From Gordonia pseudamarae (GTDB lineage Bacteria; Actinomycetota; Actinomycetes; Mycobacteriales; Mycobacteriaceae), in contig NZ_CP045809.1 of assembly GCF_025273675.1 (NCBI RefSeq), positions 1-64,000 of the forward strand: DNA of 64,000 bases. The letters run 5' to 3'. The notes beneath the pieces were generated by a model. It had not been told where the DNA came from, did not search any database, and saw nothing but the letters and a program-made list of their open reading frames with translations. The position numbers were made by a program, and so were the translations under genes. Of the stretch, positions 1 through 12,391 are shown piece by piece; position 1 is the first letter of the stretch, and each line of letters starts with the position of its first letter.

Positions 1-1575
1 GTGACGTCGGACCGGGATTCGTTCAGCGAGGTTTGGCAGCAGGTCGTAGCCGAACTGAACAGCGATTCAGCCATCGGTCACGACCCGCTCACAAGGCAAC
101 AAAAGGCCTGGTTATCGCTAGTGCAGCCGCTGACCCTCGTCGAGGGCTTCGCCTTGCTGGCAGTGCCGACGCCACTCGTGCAGGAGCAGATCGAACGCAA
201 CCTCCGCGAGACCATCACCACGGTGCTCAGCCGCCATCTCGGCCATCCTGTCGACCTCGGCGTGCGCATCGCGACGCCCTCGAAACCAACGCCCGCGGGC
301 GGGGTCGCACAGCCCAAAACTGAGACAGTTGTCACCGATTCATCCACAGGCAGGTCCGCACGGGACCTCTCGGGAGATCCCGACACCTACGGCGCCGATC
401 CGCACGGCGGGAACGGCTACCGCGCCGAGCCGCCAGGCTACTCCGCGGACGACCGCCGGCCCATCCCGCGACCGCCGGGCACCGATTCGGATTCGGACTG
501 GTCGAGTTACTTCACCGGACGCAATGCGCCCGCACCGCAGCCGACCAGCGCCAACCTCAATCCGAAGTACACATTCGACACCTTCGTCATCGGCGCGTCC
601 AACCGATTCGCGCACGCCTCTGCGGTGGCGGTCGCCGAAGCACCGGCCCGCGCGTACAACCCGCTGTTCATCTGGGGCGAGTCCGGTCTGGGCAAGACGC
701 ATCTGCTGCACGCGGCCGGTCACTACGCGCAGCGGCTGTTCCCCGGGATGCGGGTGAAGTACGTGTCGACCGAAGAGTTCACCAACGACTTCATCAACTC
801 GTTGCGTGACGATCGCCGCGTCCAGTTCAAGGATCGTTACCGAGCGATCGACGTTCTGCTCGTCGACGACATCCAGTTCCTGGTCGGCCGCGAAGGTATT
901 CAGGAGGAGTTCTTCCATACCTTCAACACCCTGCACAACAACAGCAAGCAGATCGTCATCTCCTCCGATCGTCCGCCCAAGCAGTTGGCCACCCTCGAGG
1001 ACCGGCTGCGGACCCGGTTCGAGTGGGGTCTGATCACCGACGTCCAGCCGCCCGACCTCGAGACCCGTATCGCCATCCTGCGCAAGAAAGCGCAGATGGA
1101 CACCATCGCGGTGCCCGACGACGTTCTCGAGCTGATCGCCTCGAAGATCGAACGCAACATCCGCGAGCTCGAGGGAGCACTCATCCGGGTGACGGCGTTC
1201 GCCTCACTGAACAACACCGAACTCGACAAGTCGCTGGCCGAGGTGGTCCTCGAGGCACTGCTGCCCAACTCGGAGTCGCTGGAGATCAGCGCCGCGAGCA
1301 TCCTGGCGATCACCGCCGAGTACTTCGACATCTCGGTCGACGAGCTGCGCGGACCGCAGAAAACACGCTCGATCGCCAACGCCCGGCAGATCTCGATGTA
1401 TCTGTGCCGCGAGCTGACGGATCTGTCGCTGCCGAAGATCGGTGAGACCTTCGATCGGGACCACACCACCGTCATGTACGCGGAAAAGAAGATCCGCAAG
1501 CAGATGAACGAGAACCGCAAGGTCTACGACCACGTGCAGGAACTCACCGCGCGGATCAAGCAGCGCGCCGTCTGA
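1..1575 (+). CDS. dnaA: Chromosomal replication initiator protein DnaA
   Basis: DnaA binds DnaA boxes at oriC as an ATP-bound filament, melts the origin and helps load the replicative helicase. The 524-residue product has an N-terminal interaction domain (about 1-95), a long Pro/Gly-rich linker (about 100-190), an AAA+ domain with Walker A GESGLGKT at 226-233 and Walker B VLLVDDIQ at 285-292, and a C-terminal box-binding domain with the DnaA signature DRDHTTV from residue 485. The start is GTG at base 1, so the replicon was apparently numbered from dnaA. The long linker is usual in actinomycetes. oriC and dnaN follow directly. Identity is certain. Confidence 0.99.
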   Translation: MTSDRDSFSEVWQQVVAELNSDSAIGHDPLTRQQKAWLSLVQPLTLVEGFALLAVPTPLVQEQIERNLRETITTVLSRHLGHPVDLGVRIATPSKPTPAGGVAQPKTETVVTDSSTGRSARDLSGDPDTYGADPHGGNGYRAEPPGYSADDRRPIPRPPGTDSDSDWSSYFTGRNAPAPQPTSANLNPKYTFDTFVIGASNRFAHASAVAVAEAPARAYNPLFIWGESGLGKTHLLHAAGHYAQRLFPGMRVKYVSTEEFTNDFINSLRDDRRVQFKDRYRAIDVLLVDDIQFLVGREGIQEEFFHTFNTLHNNSKQIVISSDRPPKQLATLEDRLRTRFEWGLITDVQPPDLETRIAILRKKAQMDTIAVPDDVLELIASKIERNIRELEGALIRVTAFASLNNTELDKSLAEVVLEALLPNSESLEISAASILAITAEYFDISVDELRGPQKTRSIANARQISMYLCRELTDLSLPKIGETFDRDHTTVMYAEKKIRKQMNENRKVYDHVQELTARIKQRAV

Positions 1576-1664
1576 GCTTTCCGGGGCATGTGGGCAGTCC
1601 GGGCCGCTCCAGAGATTGCCGGACGGCTCGAGGGGTACCGGGAGAACCCGATCCCGACCGCGCC

Positions 1665-1882
1665 TTAGTGCACAACCTCAACCTCTACTTGAGACTTCTG
1701 GCACTGATTCCGATGCGTCGGAACCGTCTCGATCGCTGGTTTCGGGCGTATTACGAAGTACTCCCAGCTGTGGACAAACCCTGGGATAACTTAGTGCGCC
1801 GTGTGCACTCACGGTGGACAGCGCACTAACGGATTCCGTAGTGCACAGCCCTCGCGCCGGCGATCCCGACGTAATGCACTAA
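1665..1882. repeat. Five copies of a TTAGTGCAC-type 9-mer in oriC
   Basis: TTAGTGCAC lies at 1665-1673 and TTAGTGCGC at 1791-1799. Reverse-complement copies are GCGCACTAA at 1821-1829 and ATGCACTAA at 1874-1882, and GTAGTGCAC is at 1838-1846. A further weak match (CTGCACTGA) is at 1901-1909. The motif is unlike the DnaA box, occurs in both orientations and sits between the DnaA boxes, so it may be a binding site for another origin protein. That role is inference. Confidence 0.7.
1769..1777 (-). promoter_or_regulatory. DnaA box (perfect, TTGTCCACA on the - strand)
   Basis: TGTGGACAA on the + strand is a perfect high-affinity DnaA box of the form preferred by GC-rich actinomycetes. A degenerate box, TGGGATAAC (1782-1790), follows four bases later. 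Confidence 0.85.
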
Positions 1883-1926
1883 GAACTCCCAACGGGAAAA
1901 CTGCACTGACTACACTCGATACGTAG

Positions 1927-1935
1927 TTATCCACA
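1927..1935 (+). promoter_or_regulatory. DnaA box (perfect, TTATCCACA)
   Basis: TTATCCACA matches the classical R-type DnaA box exactly. It lies just before the AT-richer stretch at 1950-1990, the arrangement expected for DnaA-dependent unwinding. Confidence 0.85.
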
Positions 1936-2229
1936 GAACTCACAGGGCCTACTACCACTATGAATCTCTCTCTCGAGAAAAACTCTTAAAAGCAGCCTGT
2001 GTGCATAACGGTGCCGCTGCGCCGGCACCCAGAAGTCGGCTCTTCGAGCCCACCGGACCCGTGAACACCGTCGGCGTTCTACAGTGGAACTCCCCGTGTC
2101 ATCAGCAGGGGTGATCTCCTGATCACACGCAACACCACCGCGCGCAACAGCGCGCAACACAATGACCACGCCCGACCCGGCCATCCACCGGGACCGAGGC
2201 AGCACCGGACAGAAGGGCAGCCACGCAGC

Positions 2230-3438
2230 ATGAAGTTCCGTGTCGCACGTGACGAGTTCGCAGAGTCGGTGACCTGGGTCGCGCGCAGCCTGCCGAGCAG
2301 GCCGCCCGTACCGGTCCTCGGCTGTGTCGTGCTCACCGCAGGCGATATCGAACCCGGGCGTGATGGACTGACCGTCTCCGGTTTCGACTACGAGGTGTCC
2401 GCCGAGGAAGTCATCTCCGCCGAGGTCACCGAGCCGGGCCGCGTCCTGGTGTCCGGCCGGCTGCTCGCCGATATCACCAAGGCACTGCCGCACAAACCGG
2501 TCGACGTCAGCCTGGACGGTTCGCGGGTGGCCATCTCGTGCGGCAGCGCCAAGTTCTCCCTGCCCACGATGCCGGTCGAGGACTATCCGGAGATGCCGAA
2601 GGTCCCCGAGGTCACCGGTTCCCTGCCGGCGGCCACCTTCACCGAGGCCATCACGCAGGTCGCCGTCGCCGCCGGCCGCGACGACACCCTGCCGATGCTG
2701 ACCGGCGTGCGTCTGGAGATCGAGAACAACACCGTCGTCTTGGCCGCCACCGACCGTTTCCGCCTCGCGGTGCGCGAACTCGAGTGGGAGCCGAGCACGG
2801 CCAATGTCTCCGGTGCCGTGCTGGTACCGGCCAAGACATTGTCCGACAGCGCCAAGACCGCCGGCGCCGAAGGCAACGTCGAGCTCGCGTTCGGATCGGG
2901 CGGCAACGTGGGCTCCGAGGGCATTCTGGGCATCCTCGGCCAGAACAAACGAACCACCACACGACTGCTCGACGCCGAGTTCCCGAAATTCCGTCAGCTG
3001 CTTCCGGCCAGCCACACGGCGATCGCGACCATCGAGGCCGCGCCGCTGATCGAGGCCATCAAACGTGTTGCCCTCGTCGCCGAACGCGGTGCGCAGGTCC
3101 GTCTGGAGTTCGGTATCGGCTCAGTGTTGCTCACCGCAGGCGGTGACGAGGCCGGTAAGGCCGAGGAGTCCCTCGAGGTGAACTTCCACGGCGAACCCCT
3201 CACCATCGCCTTCAACCCGGGCTATCTGCTCGACGGTCTCAGTGCCATCGGTGCCACGGGGGCGAGCGGAGCGACGGGAAATGTCAGCACTGTCGATTTC
3301 GGTTTCACCACGCCCAGTCGGCCGGCGGTGCTGCGGCCGTCGTCGGGGGAGGAGCCGGTGGCCGACGAGTCCGGTGCCTTTGTCGCCCCCGACAGTGTGT
3401 TCACCTATCTGCTGATGCCGGTCCGCCTGCCCGGCTGA
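2230..3438 (+). CDS. dnaN: DNA polymerase III sliding clamp (beta subunit)
   Basis: The beta clamp is the ring that tethers DNA polymerase III to DNA. The 402-residue product starts [20 protein letters not shown], the typical actinobacterial DnaN start, and ends in the family C-terminal segment [10 protein letters not shown] that closes the clamp fold. Length and position between oriC and recF are as in mycobacteria. The protein acts in the cytoplasm as a homodimer and is a hub for replication and repair partners. No anomaly is seen. Confidence 0.98.
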   Translation: MKFRVARDEFAESVTWVARSLPSRPPVPVLGCVVLTAGDIEPGRDGLTVSGFDYEVSAEEVISAEVTEPGRVLVSGRLLADITKALPHKPVDVSLDGSRVAISCGSAKFSLPTMPVEDYPEMPKVPEVTGSLPAATFTEAITQVAVAAGRDDTLPMLTGVRLEIENNTVVLAATDRFRLAVRELEWEPSTANVSGAVLVPAKTLSDSAKTAGAEGNVELAFGSGGNVGSEGILGILGQNKRTTTRLLDAEFPKFRQLLPASHTAIATIEAAPLIEAIKRVALVAERGAQVRLEFGIGSVLLTAGGDEAGKAEESLEVNFHGEPLTIAFNPGYLLDGLSAIGATGASGATGNVSTVDFGFTTPSRPAVLRPSSGEEPVADESGAFVAPDSVFTYLLMPVRLPG

Positions 3439-3469
3439 GAAAGGCACGCCCGCGGCGTGAGGTGAATGC

Positions 3470-4678
3470 GTGTACGTCCGTCATCTGTCGATGCGGGATT
3501 TCCGCTCCTGGCGGTCCCTCGAGGTCGATCTCGCGGCGGAGACCACAATCTTTGTGGGCCGCAACGGTTTCGGAAAGACCAATATTCTCGAGGCGCTGTA
3601 CTACCTGACCAATTTGCGGTCACACCGGGTCAGCACCGATGCCCCGCTGGTTCATCACGGGGCGGAGGCTGCGGTCATCGCCGCGACCGTCGAACACAAC
3701 GGCCGCGAGCTCACCGCCGAACTCACGGTCAACGCCTCCGGAGCCAACAAGGCCCGGATCAATCAGTCGCCGGCGCGTCGGCCTCGGGAGCTGATCGGGA
3801 TTCTGCGGTCGGTGATGTTCGCCCCCGAGGATCTGCTGCTCGTGCGCGGCGACCCGTCCGATCGCAGGCGCTTTGTCGATGAGATTGTCGCACAACAGGG
3901 TCCGCTTCAGGTGGCGGCCCGCGCCGACTACGACAAGGTATTGCGTCAGCGGACCGCGCTGCTCAAGACGGCCGGTGCGGCGATGCGTCGCGGCGGCAGT
4001 GAGGCCGCATCGGTGATCTCCACGCTCGACGTCTGGGACGCTCAGCTCGCCGATCTCGGCGCCCGGATCACCGCCGCCCGGATCGATGTGTTGGCCGCGC
4101 TGCGCCCGCACGTGGTGGCCGCGTACACCGCCATCGCACCGCATTCACGGCCCGCCGACCTGCGGTATCGTCCGGCCGCGGGCCCTCATCTGCTGCCCGG
4201 ACCCGGCAGTCCGGCCGTGGTTGCCGACATCCGCGAGCACCTGCTGGCGGGCCTGGCCGAACTGCGCGGCAAGGAGATCGAACGCGGCGTGTGCCTGGTC
4301 GGTCCGCACCGCGACGATATCGACGTCATCCTCGGTGAGCAGGTGGCCAAGGGTTTTGCCAGCCACGGCGAATCCTGGTCTCTGGCACTGTCTTTGCGCC
4401 TGGGATCGGTTGAGTTACTGCGTGCCGACGGAATAGAACCGGTCATCATGCTCGACGACGTGTTCGCCGAACTCGATACCGCCCGGCGCCGGCAGCTCGT
4501 GGAGTTCACCGCGTCGGCGCACCAACTGCTCATCACCGCCGCCGTCGCCGAAGACATCCCCGACGGTCTCGGCGGACGTACTCTGGATATCGACATCGTC
4601 ACCGACGACGCCGGTCGCAGTTCGCGCCTCATCACCGGCGATGACCGGTGTGACGGGCAGCAACAACGTGACGGGTAG
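3470..4678 (+). CDS. recF: DNA replication and repair protein RecF
   Basis: RecF is an SMC-like ABC ATPase that helps load RecA at gaps through RecOR. The 402-residue product starts at GTG 3470 and begins MYVRHLSMRDFRSW, the normal RecF opening. The Walker A motif GRNGFGKTN is at 30-38, an ABC-signature region (LALSLRLGSVELL) lies near residue 310, and Walker B VIMLDDVFAELD starts at 325. It lies 31 bp after dnaN, in the usual dnaN-recF-dciA order, and probably shares their transcript. Confidence 0.97.
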   Translation: MYVRHLSMRDFRSWRSLEVDLAAETTIFVGRNGFGKTNILEALYYLTNLRSHRVSTDAPLVHHGAEAAVIAATVEHNGRELTAELTVNASGANKARINQSPARRPRELIGILRSVMFAPEDLLLVRGDPSDRRRFVDEIVAQQGPLQVAARADYDKVLRQRTALLKTAGAAMRRGGSEAASVISTLDVWDAQLADLGARITAARIDVLAALRPHVVAAYTAIAPHSRPADLRYRPAAGPHLLPGPGSPAVVADIREHLLAGLAELRGKEIERGVCLVGPHRDDIDVILGEQVAKGFASHGESWSLALSLRLGSVELLRADGIEPVIMLDDVFAELDTARRRQLVEFTASAHQLLITAAVAEDIPDGLGGRTLDIDIVTDDAGRSSRLITGDDRCDGQQQRDG

Positions 4679-4715
4679 TAACGGCGGACGGGCAGCAACG
4701 AAAGGTCACCGCGGT

Positions 4716-5270
4716 ATGGCCGAGGACACCGGCGCGCACAACCACGACGTCCCGCGGGACCGGGGCGGCTACGAGCTGGCCAGCAAAGCGCTCGAGGAGG
4801 CCCGCGCGGCCGCACGTGCGGCGGGCAAGTCGGTCGGTCAGGGCCGGGCCTCGCCGACCCGCAGACGCCGCGCCGGTGGCAGCCGCCGCAGCTGGTCGGG
4901 GGCCGGTCCCGACGCGCGTGACCCCCAACCCCTCGGCAGACTCGCCGCACAGATCTCGGCGAACCGGGGCTGGCAGGCCGATATCGGTAAGGGCATGGTC
5001 TTCGGCATGTGGGACACCATCGTGGGCCCAGACATCGCCGCCCACGCGCAGCCGACTTTGCTGCGCGACAAGGTGTTGCACGTTCAGGCCGAGTCGACGG
5101 CCTGGGCCACCCAGCTGCGTTATATCCAGGCGCAGGTGCTCGCGAAGATCGCCGCCGGTGCCGGTCACGGGCTGGTCACCAGCCTGCGCATCACCGGCCC
5201 CACGGCGCCGTCGTGGAAGAAGGGTCCTCGCAGCGTCCCCGGCCGCGGTCCCCGTGACACCTACGGCTGA
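4716..5270 (+). CDS. dciA: DciA (DUF721) replicative-helicase loader
   Basis: DciA proteins bind DnaB and help load the replicative helicase in bacteria that lack DnaC/DnaI; the mycobacterial homologue is Rv0004. I prefer the ATG at 4716, preceded by AAAGG at 4701-4705, giving 184 residues close to the mycobacterial length. An upstream ATG at 4641 would overlap recF and add 25 low-complexity residues. The basic, disordered N-terminus is followed by the DUF721 core (about residues 72-150, with the segment WDTIVGPDIAAHAQP). The position between recF and gyrB supports the assignment. Confidence 0.9.
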   Translation: MAEDTGAHNHDVPRDRGGYELASKALEEARAAARAAGKSVGQGRASPTRRRRAGGSRRSWSGAGPDARDPQPLGRLAAQISANRGWQADIGKGMVFGMWDTIVGPDIAAHAQPTLLRDKVLHVQAESTAWATQLRYIQAQVLAKIAAGAGHGLVTSLRITGPTAPSWKKGPRSVPGRGPRDTYG

Positions 5271-7809
<2,539 letters not shown>

Positions 7810-7829
7810 CCCCGGCCGGTTTCCTCCCG

Positions 7830-7874
7830 CCGGTTGAGGTGCGAGGAGCGCAGGTGACGAGCCGCGAAACCCCG
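7830..7874 (-). repeat. Dispersed intergenic repeat, copy B
   Basis: The + strand starts CCGGTTGAGGTGCGAGGAGC and ends GAGCCGCGAAACCCCG. It is the same family as the copies at 5331, 23071 and 23140, placed between gyrB and gyrA, so gyrase transcription must read through it if the two genes share a transcript. Confidence 0.8.
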
Positions 7875-7924
7875 CAAGCCAGAAGCGTTCGCAATAACCT
7901 TGCCCTAAAAGGAATTTCACTGAA

Positions 7925-10402
7925 ATGACAGACATCACCCTCCCGCCCACCGGCGGAGGCGACCGTATCGAGCCGGTCGACCTCGGCCAGGAGATGCAGA
8001 ACAGCTACATCGACTACGCGATGAGCGTCATCGTCGGCCGTGCCCTGCCCGAGGTCCGCGACGGCCTCAAGCCGGTGCACCGCCGTCTGCTGTACGCGTC
8101 CTACGACGCCGGATTCCGCCCCGATCGGGGATATGTCAAGTGTGCCAAGCCTGTTGCCGAGACGATGGGCAATTACCATCCACACGGCGACTCGGCGATC
8201 TACGACGCGTTGGTCCGGCTGGCGCAGCCGTGGTCGATGCGCTACCCGCTGATCGACGGTCAGGGCAACTTCGGTTCACCCGGCAACGACGGTGCCGCCG
8301 CCATGCGCTACACCGAGGCCCGGTTGACACCGTTGGCGATGGAGATGCTGCGTGACATCGACGAGGAGACAGTCGACTTCATCCCCAACTACGACGGCAA
8401 GACCCAGGAACCGACGGTGCTGCCGGCACGGGTTCCCAATCTGCTGATCAATGGTTCGGGCGGTATCGCCGTCGGTATGGCCACCAACATCCCGCCGCAC
8501 AATCTCAACGAGGTTGCCGACGCGGTGTTCTGGGCCCTCGAGCATCCCGACGCCGATGATGAGGCCACCCTGGCCGCGTGCATGGAATGCGTGAAGGGGC
8601 CGGACTTCCCGACCTACGGTCTGATCGTGGGCAGCCAGGGCATCAAGGACGCCTACACCACCGGTCGTGGTTCGATCCGGATGCGCAGCGTGGTGGCGAT
8701 CGAGGAGAACAAGGGCACCACCACGCTGGTGGTCACCGAACTGCCGTATCAGGTCAACCCCGACAACCTGATCCTGTCGATCGCCGAGCAGGTCCGCGAA
8801 GGAAAACTCAAGGGCATCAGCAAGATCGAGGATCAGTCCTCCGACCGTGTCGGAATGCGGATCGTGATCACGCTGCGCCGCGACGCCGTCGCCAAGGTTG
8901 TGCTGAACAATCTGTACAAGCATTCGCAGTTGCAGACCAGTTTCGGCGCCAACATGCTGTCCATCGTCGACGGTGTGCCGCGCACCCTGCGTCTGGATCA
9001 GATGATCCGCTACTACGTGGCCCACCAGATCGACGTGATCGTGCGCCGCACCCGGTACCGGCTGCGTAAGGCCGAGGAGCGCGCCCACATCCTCCGTGGT
9101 TTGGTGAAAGCCCTTGATGCCCTTGATGATGTGATCGCGCTGATCCGGGCTTCGGCGAACACCGAGGAAGCCCGTCGCGGCCTGATGGATCTGCTCGAGA
9201 TCGACGAGATCCAGGCCGACGCCATCCTGGCGATGCAGCTGCGTCGCCTGTCGGCCCTCGAGCGGCAGAAGATCATCGATGAACTCGCCGAGATCGAACG
9301 CGAGATCGCCGATCTGAAGGACATTCTGGCCAAGCCCGAACGTCAGCGCGCCATCGTCCGGGACGAGTTGAAGGCCGTCGTCGAGAAGTTCGGCGACGAA
9401 CGGCGCACCCAGATCATCCCCGCCGACGGCGATGTCACCGACGAGGATCTGATCGCCCGCGAGGACGTGGTGGTCACCATCACCGAAACCGGGTACGCCA
9501 AGCGCACCAAGACAGACCTCTACCGCAGCCAGCGTCGCGGCGGCAAGGGCGTACAGGGCGCCGGTCTCAAGCAGGACGACATCGTCGCGCACTTCTTCGT
9601 GTGCTCCACGCACGATTGGATCCTGTTCTTCACCACCAAGGGCCGCGTGTACCGGGCCAAGGCGTACGAGTTGCCCGAGGCCAACCGCACCGCGCGCGGT
9701 CAGCATGTGGCCAACCTGCTGGCCTTCCAGCCGGAGGAGCGGATCGCCCAGGTCATCCAGATCAAGGGTTACGGCGACGCGCCGTATCTGGTTCTGGCCA
9801 CCCGCAACGGTCTGGTGAAGAAGTCCAAGCTCGAGGACTTCGACTCCAACCGGTCCGGTGGTATCGCCGCGATCAACCTGCGCGGTGAGGACGAGTTGGT
9901 CGGTGCTCAGTTGTGCAGTGCCACAGACGATCTGTTGCTCGTCTCGTCGAAGGGGCAGTCGATCCGGTTCAACGCGGACGACGAGACGCTGCGCCCGATG
10001 GGCCGGCAGACCTCCGGTGTGCAGGGCATGAGGTTCAACGACGACGATTCGCTGCTCTCGCTCAATGTCGTCCAGGAGGATACGTACCTGCTGGTGGCCA
10101 CGTCGGGCGGCTACGCCAAGCGCACCGCGATGGACGACTACCCGGTGCAGGGCCGCGGTGGCAAGGGTGTGCTGACGATCGCCCATGATCGTCGCCGGGG
10201 AACGCTGATCGGCGCGCTGATCGTCGATCTCGACACCGAGCTGTACGCGATCACCTCCGGCGGAGGGGTCATCCGCACGGCCGCCAAACAGGTGCGTAAG
10301 GCGGGCCGGCAGACCAAGGGGGTGCGCCTGATGAACATCGACGAGGGCACCACCGTCATCGCGATCGCCCGCAACGCCGACGAGCCCGAAGAAGAGCGGT
10401 AG
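7925..10402 (+). CDS. gyrA: DNA gyrase subunit A
   Basis: GyrA is the breakage-reunion subunit of gyrase. The 825-residue product has the catalytic tyrosine Y129 in RYTEARL and a quinolone-determining region numbered exactly as in M. tuberculosis: G88 D89 S90 A91 I92 Y93 D94. M. tuberculosis has Ala90-Ser91, so this protein carries the E. coli-like Ser-Ala order. The C-terminal beta-pinwheel has the expected GyrA-box region RRGGKGVQG near residue 540. It starts at ATG 7925, after AAAGGAATTTCACTGAA. Gyrase acts on the chromosome in the cytoplasm. Confidence 0.98.
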   Translation: MTDITLPPTGGGDRIEPVDLGQEMQNSYIDYAMSVIVGRALPEVRDGLKPVHRRLLYASYDAGFRPDRGYVKCAKPVAETMGNYHPHGDSAIYDALVRLAQPWSMRYPLIDGQGNFGSPGNDGAAAMRYTEARLTPLAMEMLRDIDEETVDFIPNYDGKTQEPTVLPARVPNLLINGSGGIAVGMATNIPPHNLNEVADAVFWALEHPDADDEATLAACMECVKGPDFPTYGLIVGSQGIKDAYTTGRGSIRMRSVVAIEENKGTTTLVVTELPYQVNPDNLILSIAEQVREGKLKGISKIEDQSSDRVGMRIVITLRRDAVAKVVLNNLYKHSQLQTSFGANMLSIVDGVPRTLRLDQMIRYYVAHQIDVIVRRTRYRLRKAEERAHILRGLVKALDALDDVIALIRASANTEEARRGLMDLLEIDEIQADAILAMQLRRLSALERQKIIDELAEIEREIADLKDILAKPERQRAIVRDELKAVVEKFGDERRTQIIPADGDVTDEDLIAREDVVVTITETGYAKRTKTDLYRSQRRGGKGVQGAGLKQDDIVAHFFVCSTHDWILFFTTKGRVYRAKAYELPEANRTARGQHVANLLAFQPEERIAQVIQIKGYGDAPYLVLATRNGLVKKSKLEDFDSNRSGGIAAINLRGEDELVGAQLCSATDDLLLVSSKGQSIRFNADDETLRPMGRQTSGVQGMRFNDDDSLLSLNVVQEDTYLLVATSGGYAKRTAMDDYPVQGRGGKGVLTIAHDRRRGTLIGALIVDLDTELYAITSGGGVIRTAAKQVRKAGRQTKGVRLMNIDEGTTVIAIARNADEPEEER

Positions 10403-10552
10403 GAGCGGGGTTGTGGCGTCGGAGTTCTCGGCCGACGCCACAACCGGCCGCAGTGGCATCGGCCGGGGCGTCGCCGAATCACCCGCTAGTGTGGACCGCG
10501 AGCAGTCATGCGACGCGAGGTTTCAGCCCGACGATCTCCGAGTGAGGACCCA

Positions 10553-11986
10553 GTGAGCACACCCAACGAGCCGGACAACAAGCAGAATTCAGGCGCGTCG
10601 GGACCTGCCCGGGGCACGGTTGTGCCGCCGTGGCAGCGGGGTCAGGCCGGGTCGGGCAGTACTCGCAACCCGGTTCCGATGGATGGTGGATCGGTCAACG
10701 ACGGCCCGGTGGGCAGTGCCGACGGCGATAGTCCGACGCGGCCGTACAGCACTGATGTCAACGGTGAGGAACCCACCACCGAACTGCGCCGGGACCCGTC
10801 GAAACGTCCCGTCGGGCCGCCCCGCGGGGTTGTGTCGGTTGACACCGAGTCGGGTCCGCGGCCCGCCGAGCCCGGCTCGCACAGCGCTTTCCAAGGGTCA
10901 CCGAACTCCTCGGGGTCACGGGAAGATGCGCCCGGCGCGCGGGACGTGCAGTCGGCCACGACCGAGCCGCCGGCTCCGGTCACCAAGCTCGAGAACCCCC
11001 AGAGCAGCACCGGCCCGAACGGTGCGTCCCAGAACGCGAGGCCACAGAGTGGGCCGATACCGGCTGTCACGTCGGCCGTGCCCACCACTCAAGTACCGGC
11101 GTCGCAGGGTCCCGGGGCCGGCCCGCAGCCGGTGACCGCGTCTGCGAGCGCGGGGGACAAGCCCGCGACTCCCGGATCTGCCCAGCAGGGTCCGGCCCAG
11201 CAGGGTCCGGCCCAGCAGGGTCCGGTCCAGCCCGGTCCCGCCAACGGGGCTCAGCGTTCCGGCCCGCCGCCGAGCGGCCCGGGTCGGCGACCTGGGCAGC
11301 AGCCGCCGACGACCGGCCCGCAGCCGGTGATCCGTCCGCAGGGCCCGGGCACGGGTCCGCAGCCGGTGATCCGTCCGCAGGGCCCCGGTACCGGTCCGCA
11401 GCCTGTGCTCGGCAAACCGGCGTCCGGTCAGCCCGGCCCCGGCGGGCGACCCGGTTCGCCCGTACAGCCCAAGCGGTTCGCCGAGTCGCCCACCGCACAT
11501 ATCGAACGTCGTGATCTACCCGGTGAGGATCTGCCCAACCTCGACAAGATCCATCATGTCGCCGACGGCGCCGAACATGCCGGTGGTGCCCGCCGGTCGG
11601 CTCCGGTTCAGGTGGGTGGCTCGGGAGGTGTGCGGGCCGCGGTCCAGGTGCGCAGGATCGATCCGTGGGCCACGTTCAAGGTGTCCGCGGTGCTGACGGT
11701 CGTCGGATTCTTCATCTGGATGATCGCGATCGCCGTGCTGTATCTGGTGCTCGGCGGTATGGGCGTGTGGGATCAGCTCAACAGCTCTTTCAACACGCTG
11801 ACCACCGACGGCACCGCCAGTGAGTCCGATGTGATCGGTACGGGTTCGGTGTTCTTCTGGTCGGGTCTGATCGGTGCGATCAGTGCCGTGCTGATCACGG
11901 CTCTGGCGACGGTCGGCTCGTACATCTACAACATCTGCGCCGATCTCGTCGGCGGTGTGGAGATCACCATCGCCGATCTGGATTGA
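10553..11986 (+). CDS. DUF3566 membrane protein with long Pro/Gly/Gln-rich N-terminus (Rv0007-like)
   Basis: This is the conserved gene after gyrA in mycobacteria (Rv0007 family); its role is not firmly established. About 350 N-terminal residues are disordered and rich in Pro, Gly, Gln and Ser, with tandem repeats (AQQGP three times; GTGPQPVIRPQGP twice). The C-terminal domain starts near RRIDPWATFKVSAVLTVVGF and has two membrane segments flanking an extracytoplasmic loop, as in DUF3566. I chose GTG 10553 (GAGGA just upstream); ATG 10508 is in the same frame and would add 15 residues. The tail is therefore cytoplasmic or membrane-proximal and probably length-variable. Confidence 0.85.
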   Translation: MSTPNEPDNKQNSGASGPARGTVVPPWQRGQAGSGSTRNPVPMDGGSVNDGPVGSADGDSPTRPYSTDVNGEEPTTELRRDPSKRPVGPPRGVVSVDTESGPRPAEPGSHSAFQGSPNSSGSREDAPGARDVQSATTEPPAPVTKLENPQSSTGPNGASQNARPQSGPIPAVTSAVPTTQVPASQGPGAGPQPVTASASAGDKPATPGSAQQGPAQQGPAQQGPVQPGPANGAQRSGPPPSGPGRRPGQQPPTTGPQPVIRPQGPGTGPQPVIRPQGPGTGPQPVLGKPASGQPGPGGRPGSPVQPKRFAESPTAHIERRDLPGEDLPNLDKIHHVADGAEHAGGARRSAPVQVGGSGGVRAAVQVRRIDPWATFKVSAVLTVVGFFIWMIAIAVLYLVLGGMGVWDQLNSSFNTLTTDGTASESDVIGTGSVFFWSGLIGAISAVLITALATVGSYIYNICADLVGGVEITIADLD

Positions 11987-12063
11987 CCGTGCTGAGATAG
12001 AGGTCCTGACCTGCCGTTTTGGTAACGACGGCATCGGTCGGGTAATCTCACTTCTCGGTTCAA

Positions 12064-12137
12064 GGGCCTATAGCTCAGGCGGTTAGAGCGCTTCGCTGAT
12101 AACGAAGAGGTCGGAGGTTCAAGTCCTCCTAGGCCCA
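12064..12137 (+). tRNA. ileT: tRNA-Ile (anticodon GAT)
   Basis: The 74-nt cloverleaf has acceptor arms GGGCCTA and TAGGCCC, an anticodon stem CTTCG/CGAAG around GAT at 12098-12100, and a T-arm with GTTCAAGTC. No CCA is encoded. It is paired with tRNA-Ala 60 bp downstream, as in mycobacteria after the gyrA-DUF3566 genes. Confidence 0.97.
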
Positions 12138-12197
12138 CTGCGAGAGGTGAGATCTCACCCGGTTCGCACACCCACGAGCCCCGATCACGGACTCGAC

Positions 12198-12270
12198 GGG
12201 GCCTTAGCTCAGTTGGTAGAGCGCTGCCTTTGCAAGGCAGATGTCAGGAGTTCGAATCTCCTAGGCTCCA
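12198..12270 (+). tRNA. alaT: tRNA-Ala (anticodon TGC)
   Basis: The 73-nt cloverleaf has acceptor GGGGCCT pairing with AGGCTCC, an anticodon stem CTGCC/GGCAG around TGC at 12231-12233, and a T-arm with GTTCGAATC. It marks the left edge of the accessory region. I see no second copy of its 3' end on the far side of that region. Confidence 0.97.
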
Positions 12271-12288
12271 CAACCGAAACAGCAGGTA

Positions 12289-12321
12289 AACGCCTTTCCG
12301 GCCACTCGCCGGGAAGGCGTT
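12289..12321 (+). terminator. Terminator after the tRNA-Ile/tRNA-Ala pair
   Basis: AACGCCTTTCCGG (12289-12301) pairs with CCGGGAAGGCGTT (12309-12321) in a 13-bp stem with a single wobble, with a 7-nt loop. It lies 18 bp after tRNA-Ala. The hairpin is strong but lacks a clear T-run. Confidence 0.7.
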
Positions 12322-12391
12322 CGGTCGTTCGTGGGCACAATTTGGGGCACACTTTCCGGCAACCCAGGCCGTCAGCATGGAGTATGGATTG

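Larger units (their letters stand above)
1576..2229. other. oriC: Replication origin oriC (dnaA-dnaN intergenic region)
   Basis: This 654-bp gap between dnaA and dnaN holds no credible gene and has the usual features of an actinobacterial oriC. It contains perfect DnaA boxes at 1769-1777 and 1927-1935, weaker matches at 1782-1790, 1813-1821 and 2000-2008, and an AT-richer stretch at about 1950-1990 that could be the unwinding element. A separate 9-bp motif recurs between 1665 and 1882. Box strength is judged by eye only. Confidence 0.9.

Noticed and set aside
1590..1829. A 79-codon frame inside oriC
   Set aside because: No ribosome site or homology, and it runs through DnaA boxes and the repeated 9-mers; it is chance coding in GC-rich DNA.
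8187..8210. Fluoroquinolone-resistance mutation in GyrA
   Set aside because: Ser90 and Asp94 are the susceptible-type residues; the difference from M. tuberculosis is natural variation.
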